Below, one piece after another: positions 22,980-33,030 of a DNA stretch of 64,000 nucleotides. Under the pieces are notes generated by a model. It was given only the letters and a program-made list of their open reading frames with translations. It did not search any database and was not told the DNA's origin. The stretch is from Streptomyces sp. AP-93. Its GTDB lineage: Bacteria > Actinomycetota > Actinomycetes > Streptomycetales > Streptomycetaceae. The stretch is from the NCBI RefSeq assembly GCF_022808175.1, contig NZ_JALGBX010000009.1, positions 62,001 through 126,000 of the forward strand, given 5' to 3'. Every line of letters starts with the position of its first letter. Within the stretch, counting starts at the first letter, position 1. A program made the translations under genes and the position numbers.

Positions 22980-25900
22980 ACCGAGGATCGTGGCGAGGAA
23001 CTCCCCGGTCCAGCCCAGCAGTTCCCGGCCGACCAGCGGCTTCCCGCCCACCCGGGCCGTCTTCGGCCGCGGCACCAGCACCTGCGAAGCGGCCGGCTTG
23101 ATGACCGACCCCGGGTAGAGCCGCTTGAGCCGCAGCTCCTGCGATTCGCGCAACTCCACCGGCCCGAAGCGGATGTTGGGACCCTGGAGGGTGATGTCAC
23201 CGACCCCGCAGGCGCGGGCGAGCATCCGCAGCCCGGCCACCAGCAGCAGGTTCTCCACCGGCTCCGGCAGCTTGCCGTAGCGGTCGGTGAGCTCCTCGCG
23301 GACCGCCTTGACGTCCTCCTCGGAGTTGGCCGCCGCGATGGACCGGTACGCCTGGAGGCGCAGCCGCTCGCCCGGCGCGTAGTCGTGCGGGACGTGCGCG
23401 TCGACCGGCAGCTCGATCTTGACCTCGAGCGGCGGCTCCTCCTCGACCCCGCCGTCGACGGCCGCCCGGTAGTCGGCCACGGCCTCGCCGACCATCCGGA
23501 TGTAGAGGTCGAAGCCGACGCCCGCGATGTGGCCGGACTGCTCGCCGCCGAGCAGGTTGCCCGCGCCGCGGATCTCCAGGTCCTTCATCGCCACGTACAT
23601 GCCCGCGCCCATCTCGGTGTGCTGGGCGATCGTCGCGAGCCGCTCGTGCGCGGTCTCGGTCAGCGGCTTCTCCGGCGGGTACAGGAAGTACGCGTACCCG
23701 CGCTCGCGGCCACGGCCCACGCGGCCGCGCAGCTGGTGCAGCTGGGAGAGGCCGAAGTTGTCGCCGCGCTCGACGATGAGGGTGTTGGCGTTGGAGATGT
23801 CGATGCCGGATTCGACGATCGTCGTGGAGACGAGGACGTCGAACTTCTTCTCCCAGAAGTCCACCACGACCTGTTCCAGGGCCTGTTCGGACATCTGGCC
23901 GTGCGCCGTCGCGATGCGCGCCTCGGGCACGATCTCGCGGAGCTTGGCGGCCGCCCGGTCGATGGACTCGACCCGGTTGTGGATGTAGAAGCACTGGCCC
24001 TCGCGGAGCAGCTCGCGGCGGATCGCGGCGCCGATCTGCTTCTCCTCGTAGGGGCCGACGAAGGTCAGGACCGGGTGGCGCTCCTCGGGCGGGGTGGTGA
24101 TCGTGGACATCTCGCGGATGCCGGTCACCGCCATCTCCAGGGTGCGCGGGATGGGGGTCGCCGACATGGTCAGCACGTCGACGTTGGCGCGCAGCTTCTT
24201 CAGCTGCTCCTTGTGCTCGACGCCGAACCGCTGCTCCTCGTCGACGATGACCAGGCCCAGGTCCTTGAACTTGGTTTCCTGCGAGAACAGCCGGTGCGTG
24301 CCGATGACGATGTCCACGGAGCCCTCGCGCAGGCCCTCCAGCGTCACCTTGGACTCGGTGTCGCTCTGGAAGCGGGACAGCGCCTTCACCTTGACCGGGA
24401 ACTGCGCGTACCGCTCGGAGAAGGTCCCGAAGTGCTGCTGCACCAGCAGCGTGGTGGGCACGAGGACGGCGACCTGCTTGCCGTCCTGGACGGCCTTGAA
24501 GGCCGCTCGCACGGCGATCTCGGTTTTGCCGTATCCAACGTCCCCGCAGATCAGGCGGTCCATGGGGACCGACTTCTCCATGTCCTCCTTGACCTCGGCG
24601 ATGGTGGTGAGCTGGTCGGGCGTCTCCGCGTACGGGAAGGCGTCCTCCAGCTCGCGCTGCCAGGGTGTGTCGGGGCCGAAGGTGTGGCCGGGGGCCGCCA
24701 TGCGGGCGCTGTACAGCTTGATCAGGTCGGCGGCGATCTCCTTGACCGCCTTCTTCGCGCGCGCCTTGGTCTTGGTCCAGTCGGCGCCGCCGAGCCGGTG
24801 CAGGGTCGGGGCCTCGCCGCCGACGTACTTGGTGACCTGCTCCAGCTGGTCGGTGGGGATGTAGAGGCGGTCGCCGGGCTGGCCGCGCTTGGCCGGCGCG
24901 TACTCGACGAGCAGGTACTCGCGGGTGGCGCCCTGCACGGTGCGCTGCACCATCTCGATGTAGCGGCCGACGCCGTGCTGCTCGTGGACGATGTAGTCGC
25001 CGACCTCCAGGGTGAGGGGGTCGATCGTCTTGCGGCGCCGGGTCGGCATCCGGCCGAGGTCCTTGGTGGCGGTGCGCTGGCCGGTCAGGTCGGTCTCGGT
25101 GAGGACGGCGATCTTGAGCACCGGGTCGACGAAGCCGTTGTCGAGGGAGCCGCACGAGACGTGGACCAGCGAGGGCTCCAGGACGGTGACGTCCGCCTCG
25201 AGCCGGGCCGCGATGCCTTCGCCGCCGAGCACCTCGACGGTACGGGCGGCCGGGCCGTGGCCCTCGGTGAGGTAGACGGTGCGCCAGCCGTCGGCGAGCC
25301 AGGCCTTGGTGTCGGCGAGCGCGCGGGCGGTGTCGCCGCGGTAGGCCTCGGGGGCGTGCATGCCGAGCTTGAGGGTGTCTCCACTGGTGAGCTCCGCCTC
25401 GTCGGCGGCGAACGGGGACACCGACCACCACATCATGCCGAGCTCGCGCGCGTGCTCCCGTACGTCGGCGATCCCGCGGAGCGAGGCCGCGCCCACGTCG
25501 ATGGGGGCCTCGCCGCCGCCCGCGGTGGCGGCCCAGGAGGCCATCAGGAACTCCTGCGAGGTCGCCACCAGGTCCGAGGCCCGCGTCCGCACCCGCTCCG
25601 GGTCGCACACGACGGCCATCGACCCGGCCGGCAGTACGTCGATCAGCAGCTCCATGTCGTCGACCAGGACCGGGGCCAGGGACTCCATGCCCTCGACCGC
25701 GACCCCTTCGGCGATCTTGTGCAGCAGCTCCCCGAGCTCGGGGTGCAGCTCGGCCAGCGCCGCGGCGCGCCCGCGCACCTCGTCGGTGAGGAGCAGTTCC
25801 CGGCAGGGCGGGGCCCACAGGCCGTGCTCGGCGATCTCCAGGGAGCGCTGGTCGGCGACCTTGAAGTAACGGATCTCCTCGACCTCGTCGCCCCAGAACT

Positions 25901-26510
25901 CCACGCGCAGCGGGTGCTCCTCGGTGGGCGGGAACACGTCGAGGATGCCGCCGCGCACCGCGAACTCGCCGCGCTTCTCGACGAGCTCCACGCGGGCGTA
26001 CGCGGCGCCGGCGAGTGCCTGCGTCACCGCGCCGAGGTCCACGCTCTCGCCCTGGCGCAGGCTCACCGGGACCAGGTCCCCGAGCCCCTTGACCTGCGGC
26101 TGGAGCACGGACCGGATCGGCGCGACGACCACGGACACCGGGCCGGCCGCCGGGTCGTCCTTGCTGGGGTGCGCGAGGCGGCGCAGTACGGCGATGCGGC
26201 GGCCGACGGTGTCGCTGCGCGGGCTCAGCCGCTCGTGCGGGAGCGTCTCCCAGGACGGGTACTCGGCGACCTCGTCGGGGTTGAGCATCGAGCGCAGCGC
26301 GGCGGCCAGGTCCTCGGCCTCCCGCCCGGTGGCGGTCACCGCGAGCACGGTGCGCCCGGTGCGGGCGGCGAGCGCGGCGATGACGAAGGGCCGCGCGGCG
26401 GCCGGGCCGACGAGGTCCACGTGCATGCGGTTGCCGTCCCCGGCCGCGGTGACCGCCTCTGCGAGTGCGGGGTCCCGGGTGACGGCGTCGAGCAGTCCGT
26501 GCAGGCTCAT
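22974..26510 (-). CDS. mfd: Transcription-repair coupling factor
   Basis: A 1178-residue SF2 translocase that removes stalled RNA polymerase and recruits the UvrA excision system. Order: UvrB-homology region (MSLHGLLDAV, PSWETLPHERLSPRSD), RNA-polymerase interaction domain (GDYIVHEQHGVGRYIEM), helicase motif I GDVGYGKTEIAVRAAFKA, the DEEQRFG box, then motif V-VI region with HQLRGRVGRG and a C-terminal TRCF domain. Length is normal. ATG 26510 (MSLHGLL) is preferred over upstream codons lacking homology. Minus strand, downstream of the ABC exporter genes but separated by a strong terminator. Confidence 0.98.
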   Translation of the reverse strand: MSLHGLLDAVTRDPALAEAVTAAGDGNRMHVDLVGPAAARPFVIAALAARTGRTVLAVTATGREAEDLAAALRSMLNPDEVAEYPSWETLPHERLSPRSDTVGRRIAVLRRLAHPSKDDPAAGPVSVVVAPIRSVLQPQVKGLGDLVPVSLRQGESVDLGAVTQALAGAAYARVELVEKRGEFAVRGGILDVFPPTEEHPLRVEFWGDEVEEIRYFKVADQRSLEIAEHGLWAPPCRELLLTDEVRGRAAALAELHPELGELLHKIAEGVAVEGMESLAPVLVDDMELLIDVLPAGSMAVVCDPERVRTRASDLVATSQEFLMASWAATAGGGEAPIDVGAASLRGIADVREHARELGMMWWSVSPFAADEAELTSGDTLKLGMHAPEAYRGDTARALADTKAWLADGWRTVYLTEGHGPAARTVEVLGGEGIAARLEADVTVLEPSLVHVSCGSLDNGFVDPVLKIAVLTETDLTGQRTATKDLGRMPTRRRKTIDPLTLEVGDYIVHEQHGVGRYIEMVQRTVQGATREYLLVEYAPAKRGQPGDRLYIPTDQLEQVTKYVGGEAPTLHRLGGADWTKTKARAKKAVKEIAADLIKLYSARMAAPGHTFGPDTPWQRELEDAFPYAETPDQLTTIAEVKEDMEKSVPMDRLICGDVGYGKTEIAVRAAFKAVQDGKQVAVLVPTTLLVQQHFGTFSERYAQFPVKVKALSRFQSDTESKVTLEGLREGSVDIVIGTHRLFSQETKFKDLGLVIVDEEQRFGVEHKEQLKKLRANVDVLTMSATPIPRTLEMAVTGIREMSTITTPPEERHPVLTFVGPYEEKQIGAAIRRELLREGQCFYIHNRVESIDRAAAKLREIVPEARIATAHGQMSEQALEQVVVDFWEKKFDVLVSTTIVESGIDISNANTLIVERGDNFGLSQLHQLRGRVGRGRERGYAYFLYPPEKPLTETAHERLATIAQHTEMGAGMYVAMKDLEIRGAGNLLGGEQSGHIAGVGFDLYIRMVGEAVADYRAAVDGGVEEEPPLEVKIELPVDAHVPHDYAPGERLRLQAYRSIAAANSEEDVKAVREELTDRYGKLPEPVENLLLVAGLRMLARACGVGDITLQGPNIRFGPVELRESQELRLKRLYPGSVIKPAASQVLVPRPKTARVGGKPLVGRELLGWTGEFLATILGS

Positions 26511-26687
26511 GAAGGCGGCTTTCCGTCCGGTGAGGTGCGGCGAGTTCCCGCGGGGCGGCAACGCGAAGGACCCGACACGTCGAACGGGCCGGGGGTTCCC
26601 ACCCTACGACGCGGGTCCGACAGCCGCGCGTGGGATTCGGGACGCCCGTGGTGGTGGCGGCGGGTCAGCCGGTCCTGCCGGGGACGA

Positions 26688-26729
26688 CCGCGGCCCCGCC
26701 CCACCCGAACGGGTGAGGCGGGGCCGCGG
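26688..26729 (-). terminator. Terminator after the ABC permease gene
   Basis: A 13-bp stem CCGCGGCCCCGCC (26688-26700) with its complement (26717-26729) plus an inner 5-bp stem CACCC/GGGTG, separated by one C/A mismatch. It lies 26 bases past the permease stop and upstream of mfd, so the two are probably separate transcripts. Confidence 0.8.
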
Positions 26730-26754
26730 CGTTCCCCCGTACGACCGCCGGCGA

Positions 26755-29328
26755 CTACTCGCTGGCGATCGCGTTCAGGACGTTCATCCGGCCCGCCCGG
26801 AAGGCCGGGACCAGTGCGGCCAGCAGGCCGACCAGGGCGGAGCCGGCGAACACGCCGAGGATGGTGGGCCACGGGATCTCGAGGATCTTCATGCCCTGCA
26901 GTGCGAGGAGCTGGTGGGCGGTGGCGCCCCAGCCCATGCCCAGGCCGAGGCCGAGCAGGGCGCCGAAGAGGGCGATGACCACCGACTCCAGGCGGATCAT
27001 GCGGCGCAGCTGGCGGCGGGAGAGGCCGATGGCGCGCATCAGGCCGATCTCGCGGGTCCGCTCGACCACCGAGAGGGCCAGGGTGTTCACCACGCCCAGG
27101 ACCGCGACGATGATCGCGAGGGCGAGGAGGGCGTAGACCACGTTCAGCAACTGGCCGACCTGGTCCTTCAGCGCCTGCTTGTAGTCCGTCTGGTTGAACA
27201 CCTGGTACTGCGGGTACTCGGCCAGATCCGCCTTGACCGCCTTGTACGCGGCGGCGTCCTGGCCGTCCTTCGCGGTGGCCAGCAGCATGAAGGGCCTGGG
27301 CAACTTGTCGGCGGGCATGTTCGCCTCGGCGACGGCGGTGCTGACGTACTTCATGCCCTTGTCGAGGTTGCCCTCGTCGCTGGTGATCGCCGCGACCTTG
27401 AGCTTGGTGGTCTTGCCGCCCGTGAAGGCGACCGTCAGCTCGTCACCGAGCTTCACCCGGTGCTTCGTGGCGAAGTCGGAGCCCACCGACATCGAGCCCG
27501 GCTTGTACGCGTCCGCGTGCTCGCCGGCGATCATCTTGCGCCGGATGTCCTTGGCGTAGGTGGGGTCCTGGACCCCGAGCCCGTAGATCTCGGTGGTGCC
27601 GTCGGAGGTGGTGATCTTGGCGTCCACCTCCCGGTAGGCCGTGACGTGCTCCAGGCCCTGCGTGGCCCGCAGTGCCTCCTCGGCCTGCGGTACGACCGGC
27701 TGACCGGTCTGGGACTGGACGATGAAGTCCGCGCCGACCGACTTGTCGAGCTCGTCGGTGGCCGAGGCCACCATCGAGGAGCCGACCACCGACAGGCAGG
27801 CGACCAGGGCGAGGCCGATCATCAGCGCGGCGGCGGTGGCGCCGGTGCGGCGCGGGTTGCGCAGCGCGTTGCGCTCGGCGAGGCGGCCTATGGAGCCGAA
27901 GGGCCGCAGCACGGGGGCGGACAGGGCCCGCACCACGACGCCCGCCAGGAGGGGGCCGATCACGATGAAGCCGATGAGGGTGAACAGCACGCCCAGACCC
28001 AGCCACTGCGCTCCGGTGCCGGCGGCGTCGGCGGTACCGGCGAGGTACAGGGCCGCGGCGCCGATGCCGGTGAGGCCCAGGCCCAGGGCGGCGCGGATCC
28101 GGCCGGCCTTCTTGTCGCCGGGGGTGCCCGACTCGCGCAGGGCGGCCATCGGCGAGACCTTGCCGGCCCGGCGGGCCGGGAGGAAGGCGGAGATGACGGT
28201 GACGACGACGCCGAGGGCTATGCCGATGACCGGGGTGGTCCAGGCGATGGTCAGGTCCTCGGTGGACAGGCTCATGCCGAGCCCGCTCATGAGCTCCATC
28301 AGGCCGACGGCCAGGCCGATGCCGGCGGCGACGCCGAGGATCGATCCGACCACGCCGAGCAGCAGGGCCTCGATGACCACCGACTTCAGGACCTGGCCGC
28401 TGTCGGCGCCGATGGCCCGCATCAGGCCGATCTCACGGGTGCGCTGGGCGACCAGCATCGAGAAGGTGTTGAAGATCAGGAAGATTCCGACGAGGAAGGC
28501 GATCGCGGCGAAGCCGAGCATCACCCACTTCATGATGTCGAGGAAGTCCATGCTCTTGCGGTTGGCGTCCGCGGCTTCCTTGGCGGTCTGCAGCTTGTAG
28601 GTGTCGGCGCCGACGACGGTGGCGACGTTCTGCTTGAGCTGGGTGTCGCTCACCCCGCTCTTGGCGGTGACGTTGACGTGCGTGAAGGCGTCCGGGGAGC
28701 CGAGCAGCTTGTGCTGCGAGGTGGCGGTGTCGAAGTAGACGACGGTCGCGCCCGGGTTGGTCACGGTGAAGGCGGCGATACCGGTGATCTTGGAGCGGAT
28801 GTCGCCGGTGACGGCGATGGTGCGGATGTCGTCACCGAGCTTCAGGTGGTGCTTCTTCGCGGTGTCGGCGTCGATCATCACGTCGGTGGGGCCGCGCGGG
28901 GCCTGCCCCTCGATGATCTTCATCGACCGCAGGTCGTTCTCGGTCCAGTTGCCCGCGAAGGTCGGGGCTCCGGTGGACGAGCCGAGGTTCTCGTTCTTGG
29001 AGTTGACGACGGTGACCGCCATGGAGGAGACGCCGCCCTCGGCGGACTTCACTCCCTCGGCCTTCTTCACCTGGTCGACGACCGAGCCGGCCAGCGCCGG
29101 CGGCTTGCCGGTGTCCGGGGTCTCCCCGCTGTTATCGGCCTCCTTCGGGGTGACCGTGACATTGGAGTTGGTGACCGCGAACAGCTTGTCGAAGGTGGTG
29201 TTCATGGTGTCCGTGAACACCAGCGTCCCGCAGACGAAGGCGACGGAGAGCATGACGGCCACGGCGGAGAGCGCCATGCGGCCCTTGTGCGCGACGAAAT
29301 TGCGCCGCGCGGTCTTCATGACGGTCAT
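26755..29328 (-). CDS. ABC transporter permease (FtsX/MacB-like)
   Basis: An 857-residue permease. An N-terminal helix (MALSAVAVMLSVAFVCGTLV) is followed by a large extracytoplasmic MacB-type domain. Three helices with the FtsX signature TREIGLMRAIGADSGQVLKS come next, then a second permease unit ending in VVERTREIGLMRAIGLSRRQ and a final helix. The duplicated FtsX signature shows two permease halves in one chain. The start overlaps the ATPase stop by 4 bases (ATGA), so both are co-translated. Such pairs export lipids, peptides or antibiotics; the substrate here is unknown. Confidence 0.92.
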   Translation of the reverse strand: MTVMKTARRNFVAHKGRMALSAVAVMLSVAFVCGTLVFTDTMNTTFDKLFAVTNSNVTVTPKEADNSGETPDTGKPPALAGSVVDQVKKAEGVKSAEGGVSSMAVTVVNSKNENLGSSTGAPTFAGNWTENDLRSMKIIEGQAPRGPTDVMIDADTAKKHHLKLGDDIRTIAVTGDIRSKITGIAAFTVTNPGATVVYFDTATSQHKLLGSPDAFTHVNVTAKSGVSDTQLKQNVATVVGADTYKLQTAKEAADANRKSMDFLDIMKWVMLGFAAIAFLVGIFLIFNTFSMLVAQRTREIGLMRAIGADSGQVLKSVVIEALLLGVVGSILGVAAGIGLAVGLMELMSGLGMSLSTEDLTIAWTTPVIGIALGVVVTVISAFLPARRAGKVSPMAALRESGTPGDKKAGRIRAALGLGLTGIGAAALYLAGTADAAGTGAQWLGLGVLFTLIGFIVIGPLLAGVVVRALSAPVLRPFGSIGRLAERNALRNPRRTGATAAALMIGLALVACLSVVGSSMVASATDELDKSVGADFIVQSQTGQPVVPQAEEALRATQGLEHVTAYREVDAKITTSDGTTEIYGLGVQDPTYAKDIRRKMIAGEHADAYKPGSMSVGSDFATKHRVKLGDELTVAFTGGKTTKLKVAAITSDEGNLDKGMKYVSTAVAEANMPADKLPRPFMLLATAKDGQDAAAYKAVKADLAEYPQYQVFNQTDYKQALKDQVGQLLNVVYALLALAIIVAVLGVVNTLALSVVERTREIGLMRAIGLSRRQLRRMIRLESVVIALFGALLGLGLGMGWGATAHQLLALQGMKILEIPWPTILGVFAGSALVGLLAALVPAFRAGRMNVLNAIASE

Positions 29329-30116
29329 GACGTCCGCCCACGGGCGTCGAAGTCCTTCATGCGGTCCAGGACCTGGTCGGCGGTGGGCCTGTGCATCTCG
29401 TCCACGATCCGGCCGTCGGCGAGGAAGATGACGCGGTCCGCGTAGGAGGCGGCGACCGGGTCGTGGGTGACCATGACGATGGTCTGGCCCAGCTCGTTCA
29501 CCGAACGGCGCAGGAAGCCGAGGACCTCCGCGCCGGCCCGGGAGTCGAGGTTTCCGGTGGGCTCGTCACCGAAGATGATCTGGGGCCGGGAAGCCAGGGC
29601 GCGGGCGACCGCCACGCGCTGCTGCTGGCCGCCGGAGAGCTCGGTCGGACGGTGCTTGAGGCGGCCCGCCAGACCCACGGTCTCCACGACCCGGTTCAGC
29701 CACTCCGCGTCGGCCTTGCGGCCGGCGATGTCCATGGGGAGCGTGATGTTCTCCAGGGCGTTGAGCGTCGGCAGCAGGTTGAAGGCCTGGAATATGAAGC
29801 CGATCCGGTCGCGGCGCAGCTGCGTGAGCTTCTTGTCCTTCAGACCGGTGATCTCGGTGTCGTCCAGGAAGATCTGGCCGCTCGTGACCGTGTCCAGACC
29901 GGCCAGGCAGTGCATCAGCGTGGACTTGCCGGAGCCCGAGGGCCCCATGATCGCGGTGAACTGGCCGCGCTGGATGTCCACGTCCACCGCGTCGAGGGCG
30001 ACGACCCGCGTCTCGCCGGAGCCGTAGGCCTTGACGACCTTCCGCGCCCGCGCCGCGACGGCCTCATGCCCTCCAGTACCCCCGTGCCTGGTTTCGGTCA
30101 TAGCCGTTGTCACGGT
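29325..30116 (-). CDS. ABC transporter ATP-binding protein (MacB/LolD type)
   Basis: A 263-residue ATPase: Walker A GPSGSGKSTLMHCLAGLD, Q loop in GFIFQAFNLLP, signature LSGGQQQRVAVARAL, Walker B IIFGDEPTGNLDS and H-loop VMVTHDP. The NLLPTLNALENI segment matches the MacB/LolD group, which pairs with FtsX-type permeases. The GTG at 30116 is used because AGGGG lies 8 bases upstream; an ATG at 30104 is too far from it. Confidence 0.95.
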   Translation of the reverse strand, partial: TVTTAMTETRHGGTGGHEAVAARARKVVKAYGSGETRVVALDAVDVDIQRGQFTAIMGPSGSGKSTLMHCLAGLDTVTSGQIFLDDTEITGLKDKKLTQLRRDRIGFIFQAFNLLPTLNALENITLPMDIAGRKADAEWLNRVVETVGLAGRLKHRPTELSGGQQQRVAVARALASRPQIIFGDEPTGNLDSRAGAEVLGFLRRSVNELGQTIVMVTHDPVAASYADRVIFLADGRIVDEMHRPTADQVLDRMKDFDARGRTS

Positions 30117-30444
30117 GTTTCCCCTCGTTCTGTCGCCTGGTTCGAAGCACGTGATGCGCTTCATCCGAAGTCTGCTGGCCGGGGGTGCCGCGGCGCGCTG
30201 GTGCCAATCGCCGTATCCATAGGGGTGCTAGCCCCACCCCCCGGACTCCCGCCCTGTAGAAACCAGTTAAGGACTTTCGCGGCCCTTCCTCCTCCTCCCC
30301 CAGGACGAAGCGTCCCTGGATCCTTGTGAGGACCGACCCCTAGGGGATCTCGCCCGTTGGGACGAGGCGCCCTGAGGGATACCACCCCGTCGTGCCGCGG
30401 TGAGATGGTGTCCGCGCAGGTACGGACGGGGGGGAAGGTTTTTC
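30117..30444. other. Divergent promoter region between the ABC ATPase and MFS genes
   Basis: About 330 bases without a gene. It holds the ABC-operon promoter on the minus side and the MFS promoter on the plus side; I could not assign either hexamer pair. Near-repeats CCCTAGGGGAT and CCCTGAGGGAT lie around 30335-30380 and may be regulatory. A GGAAGG ribosome-binding site for the MFS gene is at 30432. Confidence 0.5.
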
Positions 30445-32130
30445 ATGGGCTCAGGGGAGAGCACGGGCGCGAGTACCGACGACAGCGCCGGAGGCATACC
30501 CGGGAGCGCCCCGGCAAGATCCGGTGGCCGAGCCTCCGCCAAGCCGCCGAGTACAGGTGCAGGTGCAGGTGCAGGTACGGGTACAGGTACGGGTACAGGT
30601 ACGGGTACAGGTACGGGTACGCAGGCGACCGCCCCGCCCGGCCGGCCCCGGACGGCCGTCGTCGCCGCCCTGATGCTGACCATGGGCCTCGTCGCCCTCG
30701 ACAGCGCCGTCGTGGCCACCGCCGTCCCGCAGATCGTCGGCGACCTCGGCGGCTTCGCCGTCTTCTCCTGGATCTTCTCGGGCTACATCCTGGCCGCAAC
30801 GGTCACCCTGCCCGTCTACGGCAAGCTCTCCGACACCTACGGCCGCAAGCCCGTCCTGCTCCTCGGCATCAGCCTCTTCCTGCTCGGCTCGCTGCTGTGC
30901 GCGGCCGCCTGGAACATGGCCGCCCTCATCGCCTTCCGGATCCTCCAGGGCCTGGGCGGCGGTGCCCTGCAGGGCACCGTCCAGACCCTGGCCGCCGATC
31001 TCTACCCGCTCAAGGACCGGCCGCGCATCCAGGCCCGGATGTCCACGGTCTGGGCCACCTCGGCGCTGGCCGGCCCCGCGCTCGGCGGGCTGATCGCCAC
31101 GTACGCCGACTGGCGCTGGATCTTCCTGATCAACCTGCCGCTGGCCGCCGCCGCCCTGTGGATCATCAGCCGCCACCTGGTCGAGCCCACCCGGGCCCCC
31201 GGCCGTACCGGCCCCGTCGACTGGGCGGGAGCCCTCGCCGTCTTCGCCTGCGGGGGGCTGCTGCTCTTCGCGCTGGTCCAGGGCGGAGTCGCCTGGCCCT
31301 GGCTTTCGGCGCCCTCGCTGGGACTGTTCGCCGCCGCCGCCGCGCTGGGCGCGCTCGTCGTCTGGATCGAACGCCGGGCCGCGCAGCCCATCCTGCCCGG
31401 CTGGGTGTGGCGCCGGCGCACCATCGCCGCCGTCAACCTGGCCATGGCCGGGCTCGGCCTGCTGATGGTCGCCCCGATGGTGTTCATGCCGACGTACGCC
31501 CAGTCCGTACTGGGCCTCGGCCCCACCGGCGCCGGCCTGGTGACCTCCGCGATGACCCTGAGCTGGCCGATCAGCGCCGCCTGCGCCCAGCACGTCTACC
31601 GGCGCATCGGCTTCCGCAACACCGCCGCCACCGGGGTCGCCCTGGCCGCCCTCATCCTCGGCTCCTTCACCCTGCTCCCCTACCCCGCCCCGGTCTGGCA
31701 GCCCGTACTGATCATGCTGCTGCTGGGCGCGGCCCTCGGCCTCTTCCAGCTCCCGCTGATCGTCGGGGTCCAGTCCACGGTGGGCTGGGAGGAACGCGGA
31801 ACCACGACGGCCTCGGTGCTGTTCTGCCGCAACGTCGGGCAGAGCGTCGGAGCGGCGCTGCTGGGAGCCGTGGCCAACGCCACCATCGCCGGCCGCCTCG
31901 CGCAGGCCCCGGTGCCCGGGCTCCCCGCGACCCTGGACGACGTGTCCAAGGCCCTGACCGACCCCGGCCTCCTCTCCCCGGAGGCCGCCGAGTACCTGCG
32001 CCGGGCCGTGGCCGCCGCCGGGGACCACATCTTCCTCGGCGCGACCCTGGCGGCGGCCGCGTCGGCGCTGGTGCTGCTGCTGGTGGCGCCGCGGCGGTTC
32101 CCGCTGCTGCCGGAACAGCGGGAGGGCTGA
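30445..32130 (+). CDS. MFS drug-efflux transporter (DHA2/EmrB-QacA type)
   Basis: A 561-residue exporter with about 14 helices: LDSAVVATAVPQIVGDLGGF in the first helix, the motif A region GKLSDTYGRKPVLL, motif C region WATSALAGPALGGLIA and WRWIFLINLPLAA. This is the DHA2 proton-drug antiporter pattern. The N-terminal 65 residues are a low-complexity Gly/Thr stretch encoded by a hexanucleotide repeat, absent from typical members. ATG 30445 follows a GGAAGG site. Confidence 0.92.
   Translation: MGSGESTGASTDDSAGGIPGSAPARSGGRASAKPPSTGAGAGAGTGTGTGTGTGTGTGTQATAPPGRPRTAVVAALMLTMGLVALDSAVVATAVPQIVGDLGGFAVFSWIFSGYILAATVTLPVYGKLSDTYGRKPVLLLGISLFLLGSLLCAAAWNMAALIAFRILQGLGGGALQGTVQTLAADLYPLKDRPRIQARMSTVWATSALAGPALGGLIATYADWRWIFLINLPLAAAALWIISRHLVEPTRAPGRTGPVDWAGALAVFACGGLLLFALVQGGVAWPWLSAPSLGLFAAAAALGALVVWIERRAAQPILPGWVWRRRTIAAVNLAMAGLGLLMVAPMVFMPTYAQSVLGLGPTGAGLVTSAMTLSWPISAACAQHVYRRIGFRNTAATGVALAALILGSFTLLPYPAPVWQPVLIMLLLGAALGLFQLPLIVGVQSTVGWEERGTTTASVLFCRNVGQSVGAALLGAVANATIAGRLAQAPVPGLPATLDDVSKALTDPGLLSPEAAEYLRRAVAAAGDHIFLGATLAAAASALVLLLVAPRRFPLLPEQREG
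30551..30622. repeat. Hexanucleotide repeat in the 5' coding region of the MFS gene
   Basis: About a dozen head-to-tail hexamers alternating GTACAG, GTGCAG and GTACGG. They encode a run of alternating Gly with Ala or Thr. The unit is a multiple of three, so copy-number changes keep frame. Confidence 0.95.
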
Positions 32131-32201
32131 GGGCGACTTGTCATGCCCGGGCCGAGACGGTAACCCTCTTCTGAGACGCCGCACTCCCGGGGGGACCACA
32201 C

Positions 32202-33011
32202 ATGACGTCCGCACTCTTCGCACTCGCCTTACTCGCCGCCCTGACGGGCCCCATCGCCCTGCGCCTGCTCCGCCACCCCGGCTTCGTCACCGGCCGCGAC
32301 GGGCGCCTCTCCACCTCGACCACGCTCGCCCTGGCCTGGACGGTGATCCTGGTCTGGCTGCTCCTGGCGACCCTCGGCTACGGGCTCACCGCGGGCGGCG
32401 GCGTCGACTGGTTCCAGGGCCCCGAGGGCCCGCTGTCCTCCCTCACGACCGTCTACCTCCCGCTGCTCGGAGGCCCGTACGCCGCCCTGATCGCGGCGAA
32501 GGCGGTGGTCGGCATGCGGGTGGAGCGGGGCTCCATGGCCAAACCGGCGCCGAAGGGCACGGAGCGGCGCCCGATGCACGACCTGATCTCCAACGACGGC
32601 GGGCGGACCGACCTGGTCGACCTGCAGTACGTCGCCCTGAGCGCGGTCACGATGCTGTACGTGGTGGCGTTCTTCCTGACGGACGTGGGCGGCGGGCTGC
32701 CGAAGCTGCCGGCGGAGATGTGGGCGCTGACGGGCGCACCTGCGGGCGCGTACCTGGTGAACAAGATGGCGACGCGCGCGAACCCGGTGATCACGCACGT
32801 CTCCGTGACCGAAGGGCTCCTGGCCGTCGAGGGCGGCGGCTTCGGCGACGACCCGCGCGTCGAACTGGACGGAACGGCGCTCGCGACGTCCGCCGACCCG
32901 ACGGGAGCCCTGACGGCTCCCCTCCCGACACCGGCGCCGGCCGCGTTCACGGTGGTGGTCACCACCCGCGGCCTCCGCAGCGACCCCTACCGGTACACGA
33001 GCGCCGCCTAG
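32202..33011 (+). CDS. Hypothetical membrane protein with a TTA codon
   Basis: A 269-residue protein. Helices lie near the N-terminus (SALFALALLAALTGPIALRL), at ALAWTVILVWLLLATLGYGL, near YLPLLGGPYAALIAAKAVVG and around AVTMLYVVAFFLT. The last ~80 residues (NPVITHVSVTEGLLAVEGGG...) look like an IPT/TIG-type beta domain. Codon 10 is TTA (32229-32231), the rare Leu codon read by the bldA tRNA, so translation may depend on development. No other function is apparent. Confidence 0.85.
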   Translation: MTSALFALALLAALTGPIALRLLRHPGFVTGRDGRLSTSTTLALAWTVILVWLLLATLGYGLTAGGGVDWFQGPEGPLSSLTTVYLPLLGGPYAALIAAKAVVGMRVERGSMAKPAPKGTERRPMHDLISNDGGRTDLVDLQYVALSAVTMLYVVAFFLTDVGGGLPKLPAEMWALTGAPAGAYLVNKMATRANPVITHVSVTEGLLAVEGGGFGDDPRVELDGTALATSADPTGALTAPLPTPAPAAFTVVVTTRGLRSDPYRYTSAA

Positions 33012-33030
33012 GCACCCCTCGGGCGCCCAC

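Noticed and set aside
22914..26978. A 1354-codon open frame opposite mfd
   Set aside because: A GC-rich shadow frame of mfd with no family motifs.
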